From positions 1 through 64,000 of the forward strand of contig JADBKU010000006.1 in the NCBI GenBank assembly GCA_014896235.1: a stretch of DNA of 64,000 bases, in the 5' to 3' direction. Below the pieces are notes generated by a model, which worked only from the letters and a program-made list of their open reading frames with translations, did no database searches and had not been told where the DNA came from. This DNA is from a bacterium (GTDB lineage Bacteria > Desulfobacterota > Binatia > Binatales > Binataceae). Positions 36,165 through 46,600 of this stretch are shown in pieces (within the stretch, counting starts at the first letter, position 1; each line of letters opens with the position of its first letter). A program made the translations under genes and the position numbers.

Positions 36165-36605
36165 TTATTTCTTCGCTCCGTCCGAAGCCGCCATACCCGC
36201 GCCATGCTTCATGCGAGCATGATGGGCGCCGGCGGCGACGCCCGGATGGCGGGCGATCCATTGGCCGCCCCTGGTCAACGGCAGAAAGTTGCCCGGATGC
36301 TCGCGCAGCTCGTCGCGCACCTCGGGGTGGCTGTCGAGAAACGTCTTGAACTCCGGATTTTTCGCGAGAAAGCTGTCGCTGCGCATCAACTGGGGATTGC
36401 GGCTGAGCTGGCCAATAATCTCCGGATGCTGCGCGCTGAAGGCGTCGAAGGCGTGATAATCGGCCATCGGCAGGTCGGTCGAAGGCGCGCCTTCATTTTC
36501 CACGATTAGCTTCGAGGTCTGAGCCGCCGCCAAAGTCGGCTGCATAAGCCACGGCAATCCGGCAAGAACTCCAAGCATCATGCAAACGGCGCTGGTTCGT
36601 TTCAT
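36165..36605 (-). CDS. secreted hypothetical protein with repeated (H/N)PE-type motifs
   Basis: MKRTSAVCMMLGVLAGLPWLMQPTLAAAQ signal; FSAQHPEIIGQLSRNPQLMRSDSFLAKNPEFKTFLDSHPEVRDELREHPGNF. Confidence 0.7.
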   Translation of the reverse strand: MKRTSAVCMMLGVLAGLPWLMQPTLAAAQTSKLIVENEGAPSTDLPMADYHAFDAFSAQHPEIIGQLSRNPQLMRSDSFLAKNPEFKTFLDSHPEVRDELREHPGNFLPLTRGGQWIARHPGVAAGAHHARMKHGAGMAASDGAKK

Positions 36606-36851
36606 GGCTAGTGACTGACCTCCGAAGCTCGGGTGCGGCGTCTGGCCGACTGGCCGAAGCGAAACCCCGCTTCGACCGATAAAATTATTCGCGTCAGTGT
36701 ACCATCCGAGCGGCAAAATCGAGAGACCCGCAAGCCTTGCGGCCCCGCCAACATTTTCGCTTCGGCGGGCGATATGCTAGGAGCCGTGAAGGGGTGGTCG
36801 CCGACGCGCGCGCCGGCGGCTGGAAATATTCGGATGGTATTGGGGGCCGAA

Positions 36852-37778
36852 ATGCCACGAATTCGCTTGTGGGTCGCGCTGGCGGCCGCAACCGCGATTT
36901 TCGCCGCCGGATGCTCGCGCCGGGCGGCGTCAAACGGCACGCACCAGATGCTTTTCGTCACGCTGCCGGAAAGCCATGCGGTGGCGGTCTATCGCGCGGA
37001 CGCGACCGGCGACGCCGCGCCGCTCGCGACCATTCATGAAGCGGCGACCGATTACCCCGTCGATGCAAGCATCGACGCGCGCAATGAAATCTTCGTCGCG
37101 AACCGGGATGGGATTATCAAGATTTTCGCCGGGCGCAATTACCATTACGAGCAGGTTCGCGTCGTCGGCGGTCCGCATACCAGGATGTCCCATGTGACGG
37201 GGATGGCGGTGGATATATCCGGCGACATCTTTATCGCCGACCAGGGTGCGCATCCGGGCGACGCTCACATCGCCTGGTTCGCCGCATCGCTCAACGGCAA
37301 CATTGAGCCGGATCGGGTAGTCGAGGGGCCGCATACCGAATTGACCTCGCCCGGCGGGATCGCGATCGACAGCACCGGCGAGACTTTCGTCGTCGATCGC
37401 AAGACTAATCGCGTCCTGATCTTCGCCTCCGACGCATCGAAAGACGCCGCTCCGGTCGGGATGCTAACGGAGGGACTGAACCAGCCCCGGCGGGTTTTCG
37501 TCGATACGGATCTGGACGTGTTCGTGACTAATGGCGGCGACAACAGCGTGGCGGTATTTGTCGCGGACGGCCCGCAGCATTGGCTGCTGAACGGAAAAAT
37601 CACCAGCGCCGCGATGAGAGATCCCGACGGCGTCGCCGCCGACGGCAGTGGCCGTATCGCAGTCGCGGCGCCGAACGCGATCCTGTTCTTCCCGCTGAAT
37701 GCGAAGGGCTCGATTGCGCCGATCGCGTCATTGCAAGGACCCGCGCCGATGAATCCGTCCGCGCTGCTGATTCGATAA
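36852..37778 (+). CDS. NHL/SMP-30-like beta-propeller lipoprotein
   Basis: Lipobox-like ATAIFAAGCSRR; repeated blades such as LTSPGGIAIDSTGETFVVDRKTNRVLIFA. Confidence 0.7.
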   Translation: MPRIRLWVALAAATAIFAAGCSRRAASNGTHQMLFVTLPESHAVAVYRADATGDAAPLATIHEAATDYPVDASIDARNEIFVANRDGIIKIFAGRNYHYEQVRVVGGPHTRMSHVTGMAVDISGDIFIADQGAHPGDAHIAWFAASLNGNIEPDRVVEGPHTELTSPGGIAIDSTGETFVVDRKTNRVLIFASDASKDAAPVGMLTEGLNQPRRVFVDTDLDVFVTNGGDNSVAVFVADGPQHWLLNGKITSAAMRDPDGVAADGSGRIAVAAPNAILFFPLNAKGSIAPIASLQGPAPMNPSALLIR

Positions 37779-37854
37779 GGAATCGCCTGAACAAGGCATA
37801 TCCGCTAAACAACGAGTATGCACGCCGACGATTTGCAGAGCTGATGGAAATGCG

Positions 37855-38283
37855 ATGAACGCGGAAAAACGCAAGAAATTTCGCCTGGCGGCGCATCTCT
37901 TGCTCGCCGGCACGATCATCGCCGGCGCGGTGATTCTGGACGGCGTCGCCGAACGCTATTACTTTTATTCAAACTGGATCAAGCTGCAGAACGCGGCCTA
38001 TTCCGCCACGATCGCCGGATCCACGTACCTGCCGTCGAATCCGCGGCAGGCGTTGGCCGTCGCGCGCAAATACGCTGAACTCAACGGCGTGCGCGCGAAT
38101 GAGATAGTCACCGCTCGAGTCGCACACGACAATCGAACGATCATCCTGAGGGTCAAGCGGGCGATCCCGTTTTACCTCGACGGCGCCGTGGTTGGCGACA
38201 CGACACGGTCGATCAGCGCGATCGCGGCTTCGGCTCCGCCGCCGCCGCGATCGCTGCCCGCGCGCCGCGGAATTCAAGCCTGA
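37855..38283 (+). CDS. TadE/TadG-like pseudopilin-related protein (tentative)
   Basis: N-terminal TM then LQNAAYSATIAGSTYLPSNPRQALAVARKYAELNGVRANEIVTARVAHDNRTIILRVKRAIPFYL. Confidence 0.5.
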   Translation: MNAEKRKKFRLAAHLLLAGTIIAGAVILDGVAERYYFYSNWIKLQNAAYSATIAGSTYLPSNPRQALAVARKYAELNGVRANEIVTARVAHDNRTIILRVKRAIPFYLDGAVVGDTTRSISAIAASAPPPPRSLPARRGIQA

Positions 38284-41200
38284 ATCGCCGCCGATCGCCG
38301 CGTTCGTTCGCGTTCGAGCAACGGCAACACGCGCTCGGTCTCGCGCCGCAGTTCAGCCAGATATTGCGCCGCCGCGCGAAACTCGCGCCGCAGCGCCCGC
38401 GCCTCGAGTTCGCCGGCGAGCGCGCTCAACCGCTCCAGCCCGAGTCCGCCGGCCGAACCTCTCAGGCTGTGCGCCGCACGCATCAGCGCCTCGCCGTCGC
38501 CGCGCGCCAGCGCGTCGCGCATCGCCTTGATCCGCGCGTCGATGTCCCGCTGAAAGAGACTCGCCAGTTCGCCGACCGGGTCGCGCTCCGTGGCGCTGGC
38601 GAGATCGCGCAGTTCGGCGATGACCTCCTCGTTCAGACTGGCGCGCTCGTCATGCATCGGCAAAGCCGTCTCGGCTTCAGCAAGGTCCGGTGCGGGAACC
38701 AGCCAGCGTTCGAGGATCACGCCGAGACTTTCGAGGGTGACCGGTTTAATCAGAAAATCGTCCATTCCAGCCGCAAGACATTTTTCACGGACGTCCGTCA
38801 TCGGCCGCGCCGTCATCGCGATAATCACCGTCTTCCGGCTGCCCGACTCGCGGCGCCGGATTTCGCTCGCCACGGCGTAACTGTCCAAATCGGGCAATTC
38901 GCAATTCAGCAGAACTGCCGCGTAATCGGCGACGGCGAGGGCGTCAAGCCCGGCGCTGGCGTTTTCGGCGGCGTCGCCCGCATAGCCAAGATTGCGCAAC
39001 TGGAGCAGCATAATCTTGCAATTGACGGGATTATCCTCGATTACGAGGATTTTCGCGGTCGCGGCCGGGGCCTGTTCCGGCGTGTCCGAAGGCGGCCGAA
39101 TCGGTCGCACTTTACCCTCCGCATTGGCTGCGGATTTGGCGGCCGGCGCATGCAGCACGCGGGCGATCTCGACCAAACGCTCGAACAGCCGCGCCGGATT
39201 GATCGGTTTTCGCAGGCAACCGTCGGCGCCGCCAACCGCGCTCGCCGCTTCGCCCGCCGGCGTCATTAGAAGCACCCGCGCGGCGCGCAGGCGCGCGTCG
39301 GCCTTGATCGCGCGAGCCAGCGCGGCGCCGTCCACGTCGGACAAGCGCGAGTCGGCCAGAACGAGGTCGCAGGGCGCGCCGGCGGCCACTTGTTCGCGCA
39401 TCAGGGCCAACGCTTCCTCCCGTCCGACCACGGCGCGCGCATCGACTCCCCATCCGTTCAGACAGGAGAGCAGCGCGCTCCGAACCGCCGCGTCGTCATC
39501 GACGATTACGGCCGCGATTCCGCGAAGCGCGTGGAAGTCGGCGGCGTCGGACGAACGGTTTTCGCCGGGCTCGAAAGCAAGCGCGAAGGAGAAACGTGAA
39601 CCGCCGTCCGCGGCAGCGCCGCATTCGAGCCGTCCGCCCATCGCTTCGACCAGATGCGCGGCGACGGACAGGCCCAGCCCGGCGTCGCCGAGGTCGCGTC
39701 CGTCGCCCGAACGAATCCGCGCGAACGGGCGAAACGGCTCATCCGCCGATGGCGCCGCGAGCTTGACCGACGTCGAGCGCACTTCGAAGCGGAGATGCGG
39801 ACCCGGCCCGCCGGGTCCGGCGGCCGGCGCCGCCGTGATTACGAGATCGCCGCGCTCGGCGAATTTAAGCGCGTGATTCAGCAGGCGGTCGAGAATCTTC
39901 CGCAAGCGCTCGGGATCGCCGCGCAGCGAGCGGGGCGTGCCCGGCGCGATCGCGACCGCGATTTCGAGCCCGAGCGCGGCGGCGCGTTCCGCAATCCCCT
40001 CGGCGGCCGCGCCAAGAATTTCATAAAGATCGAAATCGACCAGATTCAGAGCAAGTTTTCCCGAAACCAGACGCGAATATTCGAGCATATCGTCGACAAT
40101 CCGCATCAGTATCCCGCCGCTGGCGGAAATCGTCCGCGCCAACTCGCGCTGGTCGGGACTCAGCCCGGCGTTCGAGAGCAGTTCGGTCATGCCGATCACG
40201 CCGTTGAGCGGGGTGCGGATTTCCTGGCTCACGCCGGCCAGAAAATCCGCGCGCTGGCGCATCCCCGCAAGCATCTCCGCTTGCGCCTTCGCCAGCTCCG
40301 CGCGCATCCGGTTGCGCTCGGCCAGATTCTGGAAAATCATCACCGCGCCGGATCCGGCGATTCGAGCAACGGCCAGCGCGACCTCGATTATCCGGCCGTC
40401 GCTGGCCTGGCGCACGGTTTCCACCTCAACAGCCAGTTCGCCGCGCGCGGCTCGCGCCAACAATTGCTTTTCTTCCTCGACGCGATCCGCGGGCGTCAGG
40501 AAGGACGGTTCGCGACCGATTACATCATGAGCCGCGTAACCGAACATCTGTTCCGCGGCCGAATTCCATGCGTAAATCCGGCCCTGCTCATCAACCGCCA
40601 CGATCGCCTCCGCCGCCGCGCCCATCAGCGCGCCGAGCAAGGCATCAATGGCGTCGGCGCGTCTTTCCACGGCAAGGTTTCGCGCCACGGCGACGATTCC
40701 CTGGATGACGCCGCGCTCGTTGCGCAACGGCCGGACCACGCAGGCGATCCATGCCCCGTCCTCGCGTCCGCGCCGGCGCACCAGGCATTGCATCTCGACG
40801 TTTTCGCCGTGCAGCGCCCGTTTTGCGGGCCATTCGACAAGCGGAAGCGGTTCGCCGCCGTTCGTCCGCAGGACTTCGATCGTTTCGGCAAAGCGGTCGA
40901 TTGGCTGTAATTCGGCGATCTCGGGCCCAAACATCCGGGTCGCGGCCGGGTTTGCGCGCAGCGGCCGCAGATGGACGTCGCAGACAATCAAGGCGTCGTG
41001 CGAGGAATCGAAGACCGCCGCCAGAATTCCGCTTTCGAGCTGCAATTGCTTGCGCGCTTCGGCCAAGGCCGCGGCGTTTTCCGCGGCGGCGCGGCTGCGC
41101 TCGGCCAACTGTTCCTCCAGCCGCTGGTTGAGCCGCGCCAGCTCGCCGCGACGCTGCGCGCCTGATGCGACCATAAGACGCATCAGATGAAGCGTACGCG

Positions 41201-41810
41201 CCACAAGCAAGGCGGCGATCAAAAGCGCGCACAGCGCGGCTCCCGCGCCGCACGCGATGGCTGCAAGTTGCAAACGCGCATTCCGGCGCGCTTGAGTATC
41301 TCGCGCCGCCGCGAGAGCGCGTACGGTCGCCGCTATCGACCTGATACGAGCGCGCAAGGAACTTAAAGCGGCGTAAGACGAAACGGCTGGCGACTGACTG
41401 GCAGGCGCCGACGCGACGCCCGCGACGGGCGGCGGATTTGCGCCGAATACGGCATTCGAGGCCGATTCAAGCCGCGCAATATCGTCAGCAAGCGGCCGCT
41501 CCGAGGCGACCAACCCACGCAATACGGCAAAATTATGCCGAACGCGATCAGGCGACGCCATTTCGCCGCCGCTCAGGGACGCGCCCAGAGCGTCAAGCGC
41601 TTCGTTGATCCGATATGAACGATCTGTCTGAAGATTAAGCGCGACTTCCCGGTTGGCTGCGGAATATGCCGCAAAACATGCGAACAGCAACGCCGCGGCG
41701 GCGCAAATGAAAGCTATCCAGAGCGCGCGCACAGGCGGGACGGGCGCGTCCGCCGGCCACGCGGCTTGATCCGTTTGGCTAAGCGCAAGAGTGTCGTCCG
41801 TGGCAGGCAT
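38274..41810 (-). CDS. large hybrid sensor kinase (PAS-HisKA-HATPase-REC-REC-HPt) with degenerate catalytic residues
   Basis: 1178 aa; H-box LAGVSQEIRTPLNGVIGMTELL, RLLNHALKF, DAGLGLSVAAHLVEAMGG, LVLADSRLSDVDG, AVLLNCELPDLDSY, HPt AHSLRGSAGGLGLERL. Confidence 0.9.
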   Translation of the reverse strand: MPATDDTLALSQTDQAAWPADAPVPPVRALWIAFICAAAALLFACFAAYSAANREVALNLQTDRSYRINEALDALGASLSGGEMASPDRVRHNFAVLRGLVASERPLADDIARLESASNAVFGANPPPVAGVASAPASQSPAVSSYAALSSLRARIRSIAATVRALAAARDTQARRNARLQLAAIACGAGAALCALLIAALLVARTLHLMRLMVASGAQRRGELARLNQRLEEQLAERSRAAAENAAALAEARKQLQLESGILAAVFDSSHDALIVCDVHLRPLRANPAATRMFGPEIAELQPIDRFAETIEVLRTNGGEPLPLVEWPAKRALHGENVEMQCLVRRRGREDGAWIACVVRPLRNERGVIQGIVAVARNLAVERRADAIDALLGALMGAAAEAIVAVDEQGRIYAWNSAAEQMFGYAAHDVIGREPSFLTPADRVEEEKQLLARAARGELAVEVETVRQASDGRIIEVALAVARIAGSGAVMIFQNLAERNRMRAELAKAQAEMLAGMRQRADFLAGVSQEIRTPLNGVIGMTELLSNAGLSPDQRELARTISASGGILMRIVDDMLEYSRLVSGKLALNLVDFDLYEILGAAAEGIAERAAALGLEIAVAIAPGTPRSLRGDPERLRKILDRLLNHALKFAERGDLVITAAPAAGPGGPGPHLRFEVRSTSVKLAAPSADEPFRPFARIRSGDGRDLGDAGLGLSVAAHLVEAMGGRLECGAAADGGSRFSFALAFEPGENRSSDAADFHALRGIAAVIVDDDAAVRSALLSCLNGWGVDARAVVGREEALALMREQVAAGAPCDLVLADSRLSDVDGAALARAIKADARLRAARVLLMTPAGEAASAVGGADGCLRKPINPARLFERLVEIARVLHAPAAKSAANAEGKVRPIRPPSDTPEQAPAATAKILVIEDNPVNCKIMLLQLRNLGYAGDAAENASAGLDALAVADYAAVLLNCELPDLDSYAVASEIRRRESGSRKTVIIAMTARPMTDVREKCLAAGMDDFLIKPVTLESLGVILERWLVPAPDLAEAETALPMHDERASLNEEVIAELRDLASATERDPVGELASLFQRDIDARIKAMRDALARGDGEALMRAAHSLRGSAGGLGLERLSALAGELEARALRREFRAAAQYLAELRRETERVLPLLERERTRRSAAIQA

Positions 41811-42020
41811 TTAGCGCTGCGAACCGCCGCATTTCGTCACGAATTTTCAGAACGGAACGCAAGCGGCTCACCGCCGTTCAGAGAGCAACATTCGTACCGG
41901 CAAAATCGCAGTCGCGACGCTTCATGACGGGACACTTGTGTCGCAAGTATCGGATTCGCGCGGCGTCACCCACGGACGCCATCCCGAATCGATAAGTTAA
42001 AAGATCTCAAAAAAACAAAC

Positions 42021-42051
42021 AGGGCGGTCTTCCGTTAATGAAGACCGCCCT
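42021..42051 (-). terminator. Rho-independent-type terminator for the GST gene
   Basis: AGGGCGGTCTTC-cgttaat-GAAGACCGCCCT; A-rich on plus strand at 42009-42019, giving a U-rich tail on the minus transcript. Confidence 0.85.
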
Positions 42052-42082
42052 GACTCGTACAAACGGCGAATAACGCGCAGTT

Positions 42083-42688
42083 CTACTTCAGGCCGCGCAC
42101 TTTGGCGTTGGCCTCGCGGCTCCAGGATTTCTGCAGCCACGCCTGCAACTTCGGCGTCGCCGAGAAATCGAACTTGACGTAGGTGCCGAACGACAGCACC
42201 GAGGCGACGTTAAGATCCGCGATCGTAAAGGCCGCGCCAAGCAGATTTTCGTGACGGCCAAGCACGCCGTCGAGCACCGCAAGCGGCGCCTTGAGCGCCT
42301 CGGTCGCCTCCTTGACGGCCTGATCGCTGCGCTGTTCCGCAGGCAGAAAGAGCTTGTGCCGAAGAATGGTGAGCAGATGCGGCTCAAGCTCGGTCATCGC
42401 GTAAAAGCTCCATTGATAGACGCGGCCATGATCTTCCACCGATGCCGGCCAGAGCGAATTTTTGCCGTACTTTTCGGCAAGGTAGAGATTGATCGCCATC
42501 GATTCGCAGATGAAGAGGCCGTTGTCCTCGAGCACCGGAATATGGCCGATCGGATTGCGCTGGAGATGCGCGGCGCTCTTCGCGTCCGCGACGGGCACCG
42601 GCTCGTGTTCGTATTTTACGCCAAGTTCTTCAAGCGCCCACAGACAGCGGGCCGAACGCGATTTGGAAGTGCCGTACAATTTGACCAT
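42083..42688 (-). CDS. glutathione S-transferase family protein
   Basis: KLYGTSKSRSARCLWALEELGVKYEHEPV; NPIGHIPVLEDNGLFICESMAINLYLAEKYG. Confidence 0.94.
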   Translation of the reverse strand: MVKLYGTSKSRSARCLWALEELGVKYEHEPVPVADAKSAAHLQRNPIGHIPVLEDNGLFICESMAINLYLAEKYGKNSLWPASVEDHGRVYQWSFYAMTELEPHLLTILRHKLFLPAEQRSDQAVKEATEALKAPLAVLDGVLGRHENLLGAAFTIADLNVASVLSFGTYVKFDFSATPKLQAWLQKSWSREANAKVRGLK

Positions 42689-42764
42689 CGGTCAGTCCTC
42701 CGCGACGAAGCTGTTAATTCCGCCATATTTAGCGCGCCGATGGGGCGGGATACAAACGCCCCGC

Positions 42765-43535
42765 TCAGCGCGTCCGACGCGGCGGCCGGGCGGATGCGCG
42801 ATCCTCGGCGCTGGCGGCGGTTGCGAGCGTCCGTCCGGAACCATCGAGCGGCGGGGAAATGCATTCCTCAAGCGGTACCGCGGCTTCGGCCTGGCGGCGG
42901 AGCAGCTTGCCGGCGGTGCGGCCGTCGCCCTCGGCCAGCGCGTCAACCACCGCCTGATGAGCTTCAGCCACGGCGGCAAGGTCGGAATGGCCGCGCGCCA
43001 GATGCACGCGGGTGCGCACTTCGAAATTGAGCGCCTCCCACGTGCGCAGCAGAATGGAGTTGCCGGAGGCCTCGAGAATCGCGCGATGAAACGGTACATC
43101 GTTGCGGGCGTAGCGTTCGATATCCCCCGCGCGCGCGGCCGCGCGCAGTTCGGCGACGCGCCGGCGCAGGCCCTCGACCCGTCCCGCGAGCCGCGGCGCG
43201 GCCAGCCGCGCCGCCAGCTGTTCGAGCGCCGCCCGCACCTGATACGCCTCGCGCATCTCGCGCTCGCTGACCTCGCGCACCCGGGTGCCGCGCCACGGTT
43301 CGGTGCGCACGATTCCAACCGCCTCGAGCTGGCGCAACGCCTCGCGCACCGGCGTCTGGCTGATCGCGAGCTCCCGCGCCAGCCGCAGCTCGACCAGCCG
43401 CGCGCCGGGCGGATAGACGCCATCCAGGATCCGGGCGAGAATCAATTGGCGGACGCGCGCCGCCGCCGGCTCGCGCGCCAGCGCGCAGCCTTCGCCTTCT
43501 CCCTGGCGCTCGACCCTTTCGACCGGCTCGGCCAT
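42765..43535 (-). CDS. GntR family (FadR-like FCD) transcriptional regulator
   Basis: VRQLILARILDGVYPPGARLVELRLARELAISQTPVREALRQLEAVGIV; start chosen at MAEPVERV (upstream alternative 43571). Confidence 0.92.
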   Translation of the reverse strand: MAEPVERVERQGEGEGCALAREPAAARVRQLILARILDGVYPPGARLVELRLARELAISQTPVREALRQLEAVGIVRTEPWRGTRVREVSEREMREAYQVRAALEQLAARLAAPRLAGRVEGLRRRVAELRAAARAGDIERYARNDVPFHRAILEASGNSILLRTWEALNFEVRTRVHLARGHSDLAAVAEAHQAVVDALAEGDGRTAGKLLRRQAEAAVPLEECISPPLDGSGRTLATAASAEDRASARPPRRTR

Positions 43536-43540
43536 TGACT

Positions 43541-43607
43541 GACGATTATCGATTACCGATACTTCATGCAACCTGTTATCGATTATCGATTATTTTTTCG
43601 ATGATTT
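43541..43607. promoter_or_regulatory. iterated ATCGATTA-type repeats in divergent gntR/RND intergenic region; candidate operator
   Basis: gacgATTATCGATTACCGATacttcatgcaacctgTTATCGATTATCGATTAttttttcgat. Confidence 0.5.
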
Positions 43608-43664
43608 CACGAAAGCCTGCCGGCGCGCGCCGGGCGCGCTAACATCCGCTGAGGTCCCACGCAT

Positions 43665-46600
43665 ATGATGTGGCTGGTCCGCCTCGCGCTCAGGCGTCCG
43701 CTCTCCGTCGCGGTGATGGCGCTGCTGATGCTGGTGCTGGGATCGCTCTCGTTCTACGAGATGAACATCGATATTTTTCCGGCGATCGACCTGCCCGTGG
43801 TGATGGTGGTCTGGAGTTATCCGGGGTTGAGCGCGATCGACGTCGAGCGCCGGATGGTCTTGATCAGCGAGCGCGCCTATTCGACCACCGTCGACGGAAT
43901 CGAACATATCGAATCCGAATCGATTAACGGTTTGGGATTGCTCAAAGTATATTTCCATCCGGGGACGGATATCGGCTCGGCGATCGCGCAAATCAACGCC
44001 GTTTCCGAGACCATCCTCACGATCCTGCCACGCGGCACGCAGCCGCCGCAGATCATTTCCTACAACGCCTCGAACGTGGCGGTGGCGCAGCTTAACGTCT
44101 ACAGCGACACGCTGTCGGGCGCACAGCTTTTCGACTACGGACTCAATTTCATCCGCGTCCAGCTCTTCACGATTCCCGGCTTTTCCTCGCCCGCGCCGAT
44201 GGGCGGCGTGCAGCGCGCGGTAATCGCCAATCTCGATCCGCGCGCGCTTTACGCCAACAATCTCTCGCCCTACGACGTTGCGACCGCGCTCTCGCAGAGC
44301 AACGTCGTGATTCCGTCGGGCGAAGCGCGGATGGGCAATTACGATTACAATATCGACATCAACATGAGTCCAGCGACGCCCGCCGGATTCAACAGCCTGC
44401 CGATCAAGTACGTCAATGGCGCGCCCATTTTCATGCGCGACGTCGCGCCCGTTTCCGACACCCATCAGCCGCAAACCAACGTGGTTCGCGTCAACGGCAA
44501 GCCGGCGACGTTCCTGCTCGTAATCAAGCACGCCGCGGCCTCGACGCTGGCGGTCGTGAACGCGGTCAAACGCCGCCTGCCCTATATCCGGGCGACGGCG
44601 ATCAAGGGCCTCAATATCTCGCTTTCGTTCGATCAATCGACATTCGTGCGCGCCGCGCTGTGGGAGGTGGTGCGGGAAGCCGGGATCGCCGCCGCGCTGG
44701 TCGCCCTGATGGTGCTGGTCTTCGTCGGTTCGCCGCGCAGCATGATCATCGTCATCATCTCGATTCCGCTGTCCATTCTGACCGCGATCGTCGGGCTGAA
44801 GCTGACCGGCCAGACGATCAACACGATGACGCTGGGCGGAATCGCGCTGGCGGTCGGCATGCTGGTCGATGACGCGACCGTTGAAATCGAAAACATCCAT
44901 CGCAACCACGCGATGGGCAAGCCGCTGCTGGTCGCGATTCTCGACGGGGCCACGCAGATCGCGACCCCGACGCTCGTCGGCACGCTGTCGATCTGCATCG
45001 TCTTTTTCCCGGTCGTGCTGCTGACCGGCGTCGCGCGGTTCCTGTTCACCCCGCTCGCGCTCGCGGTGGTGTTCGCGATGCTCACGTCGTACCTGCTCTC
45101 GCGCACGCTGGTGCCGACGATGGCCTCCTATCTGCTGCCCGACACGCATGAAGAAGATCCCGGTTCGGGCCTGTGGGGCCATTTCCTGCGCGGGTTCGAA
45201 GCGCTGTTCGAGCGGATTCGCAACGGCTACGTCGCCGCGCTTACGGGTTTTATCGCGCGGCGCGGGCTTGCGCTCACGCTGGTCGCGCTGATGATCGCGG
45301 CGTCGATTCCGCTGGTGTGGAGCGTCGGCGAGGATTTCTTTCCCGCGGTGGACGCGGGGCTGATGAAGCTGCACGTGCGCGCGCCGACCGGAACCCGGAT
45401 CGAACGCACGGAATTCATCGTCGACAATATCGAACGCGCGATTCGCGGGATTATTCCCGCGCGCGAAATCGCCGGCATCACGGACACGATCGGGCTGCCG
45501 GTCTCGTACGACCTCGCTTTTTATCCGACCGACAACATCGGCGATCAGGACGCCGAGATACTGATTCAACTTTCGCCCAACCATCATCCGACGGCCGTTT
45601 ACCAACGCGAAATTCGCGCGATGCTGCAGCGGCGGTTTCCAACCGTCACCGGCTACTTTCAGGCTGCGGATATCATCAACGAGGTGTTGAATTTCGGCCT
45701 GCCGGCCGCGATCGACGTGCAAGTCTCGGGCAATAATCTTCAAAACGATTATGCGATCGCGCTGCGGCTGCAACGCAAGATGCGCGCGATTCCCGGCATC
45801 GTCGATTTGCGGATCGCCGAACCGCTCGATTATCCGACTTTCCGCGTCAACGTCGATCGGGCCAAAGCGCTGCAGGTCGGCGTAACGATGCAGGATATCG
45901 CGTCAAGCCTGCTCGCATCACTGAGCGGCGACACGCTGATTTCGCCGAATTTCTGGCTCGACCCGAAAAACGGCGTCAATTACGACGTCATCACGCAGAC
46001 GCCTTATCACATCAACGATTCCGTCGCCGCTTTGGCCAATACCCCCCTCACCAACGGCGCAAACGTCGGTACGGTTTCGGTCACGCCCGGCGCCGGCGCT
46101 TACAACCAGCCGGGGGCCAACAATTCGATTATGCCGGCGCAATTGCTCTCCAACGTCGCCGCAATCGTCCATTCGGTCGATCCGGCGGTGATCAATCACT
46201 ACACGGTGCAGCGCGTGATCGACGTCGATTGCGCCGTGCAAGGACGCGACCTCGGCGGCGCCACCGCCGACGTCGAGCGGGCGATTGCGCGTCTTGGCCG
46301 ATTGCCTGCCGAAAACCGGATCGTCATCCGGGGCCAGAGCCAGGCGATGCGGGAATCGTTCACCACGATGGGCGCTGGGCTGATTCTCGCGATTATTCTG
46401 GTGTATCTGCTGATGGTCGCCAATTTTCAATCATGGCTCGAACCATTCATTATCATGATGGCGGTTCCGGGCGCGCTGGCTGGCGTGCTCTGGATCCTCG
46501 TGCTGACGCATACGACGATTAACGTGGAATCGCTGATGGGCGCGATCATGGCGGTGGGCGTCGGCGTGGCCAACGGCAATCTGCTGATCACTTTCGCCAA

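Noticed and set aside
43590-45773. 727-aa minus-strand ORF
   Set aside because: Shadow ORF opposite the well-supported RND permease; composition (R/H/D-rich, no domain motifs) is typical of antisense frames in GC-rich DNA.
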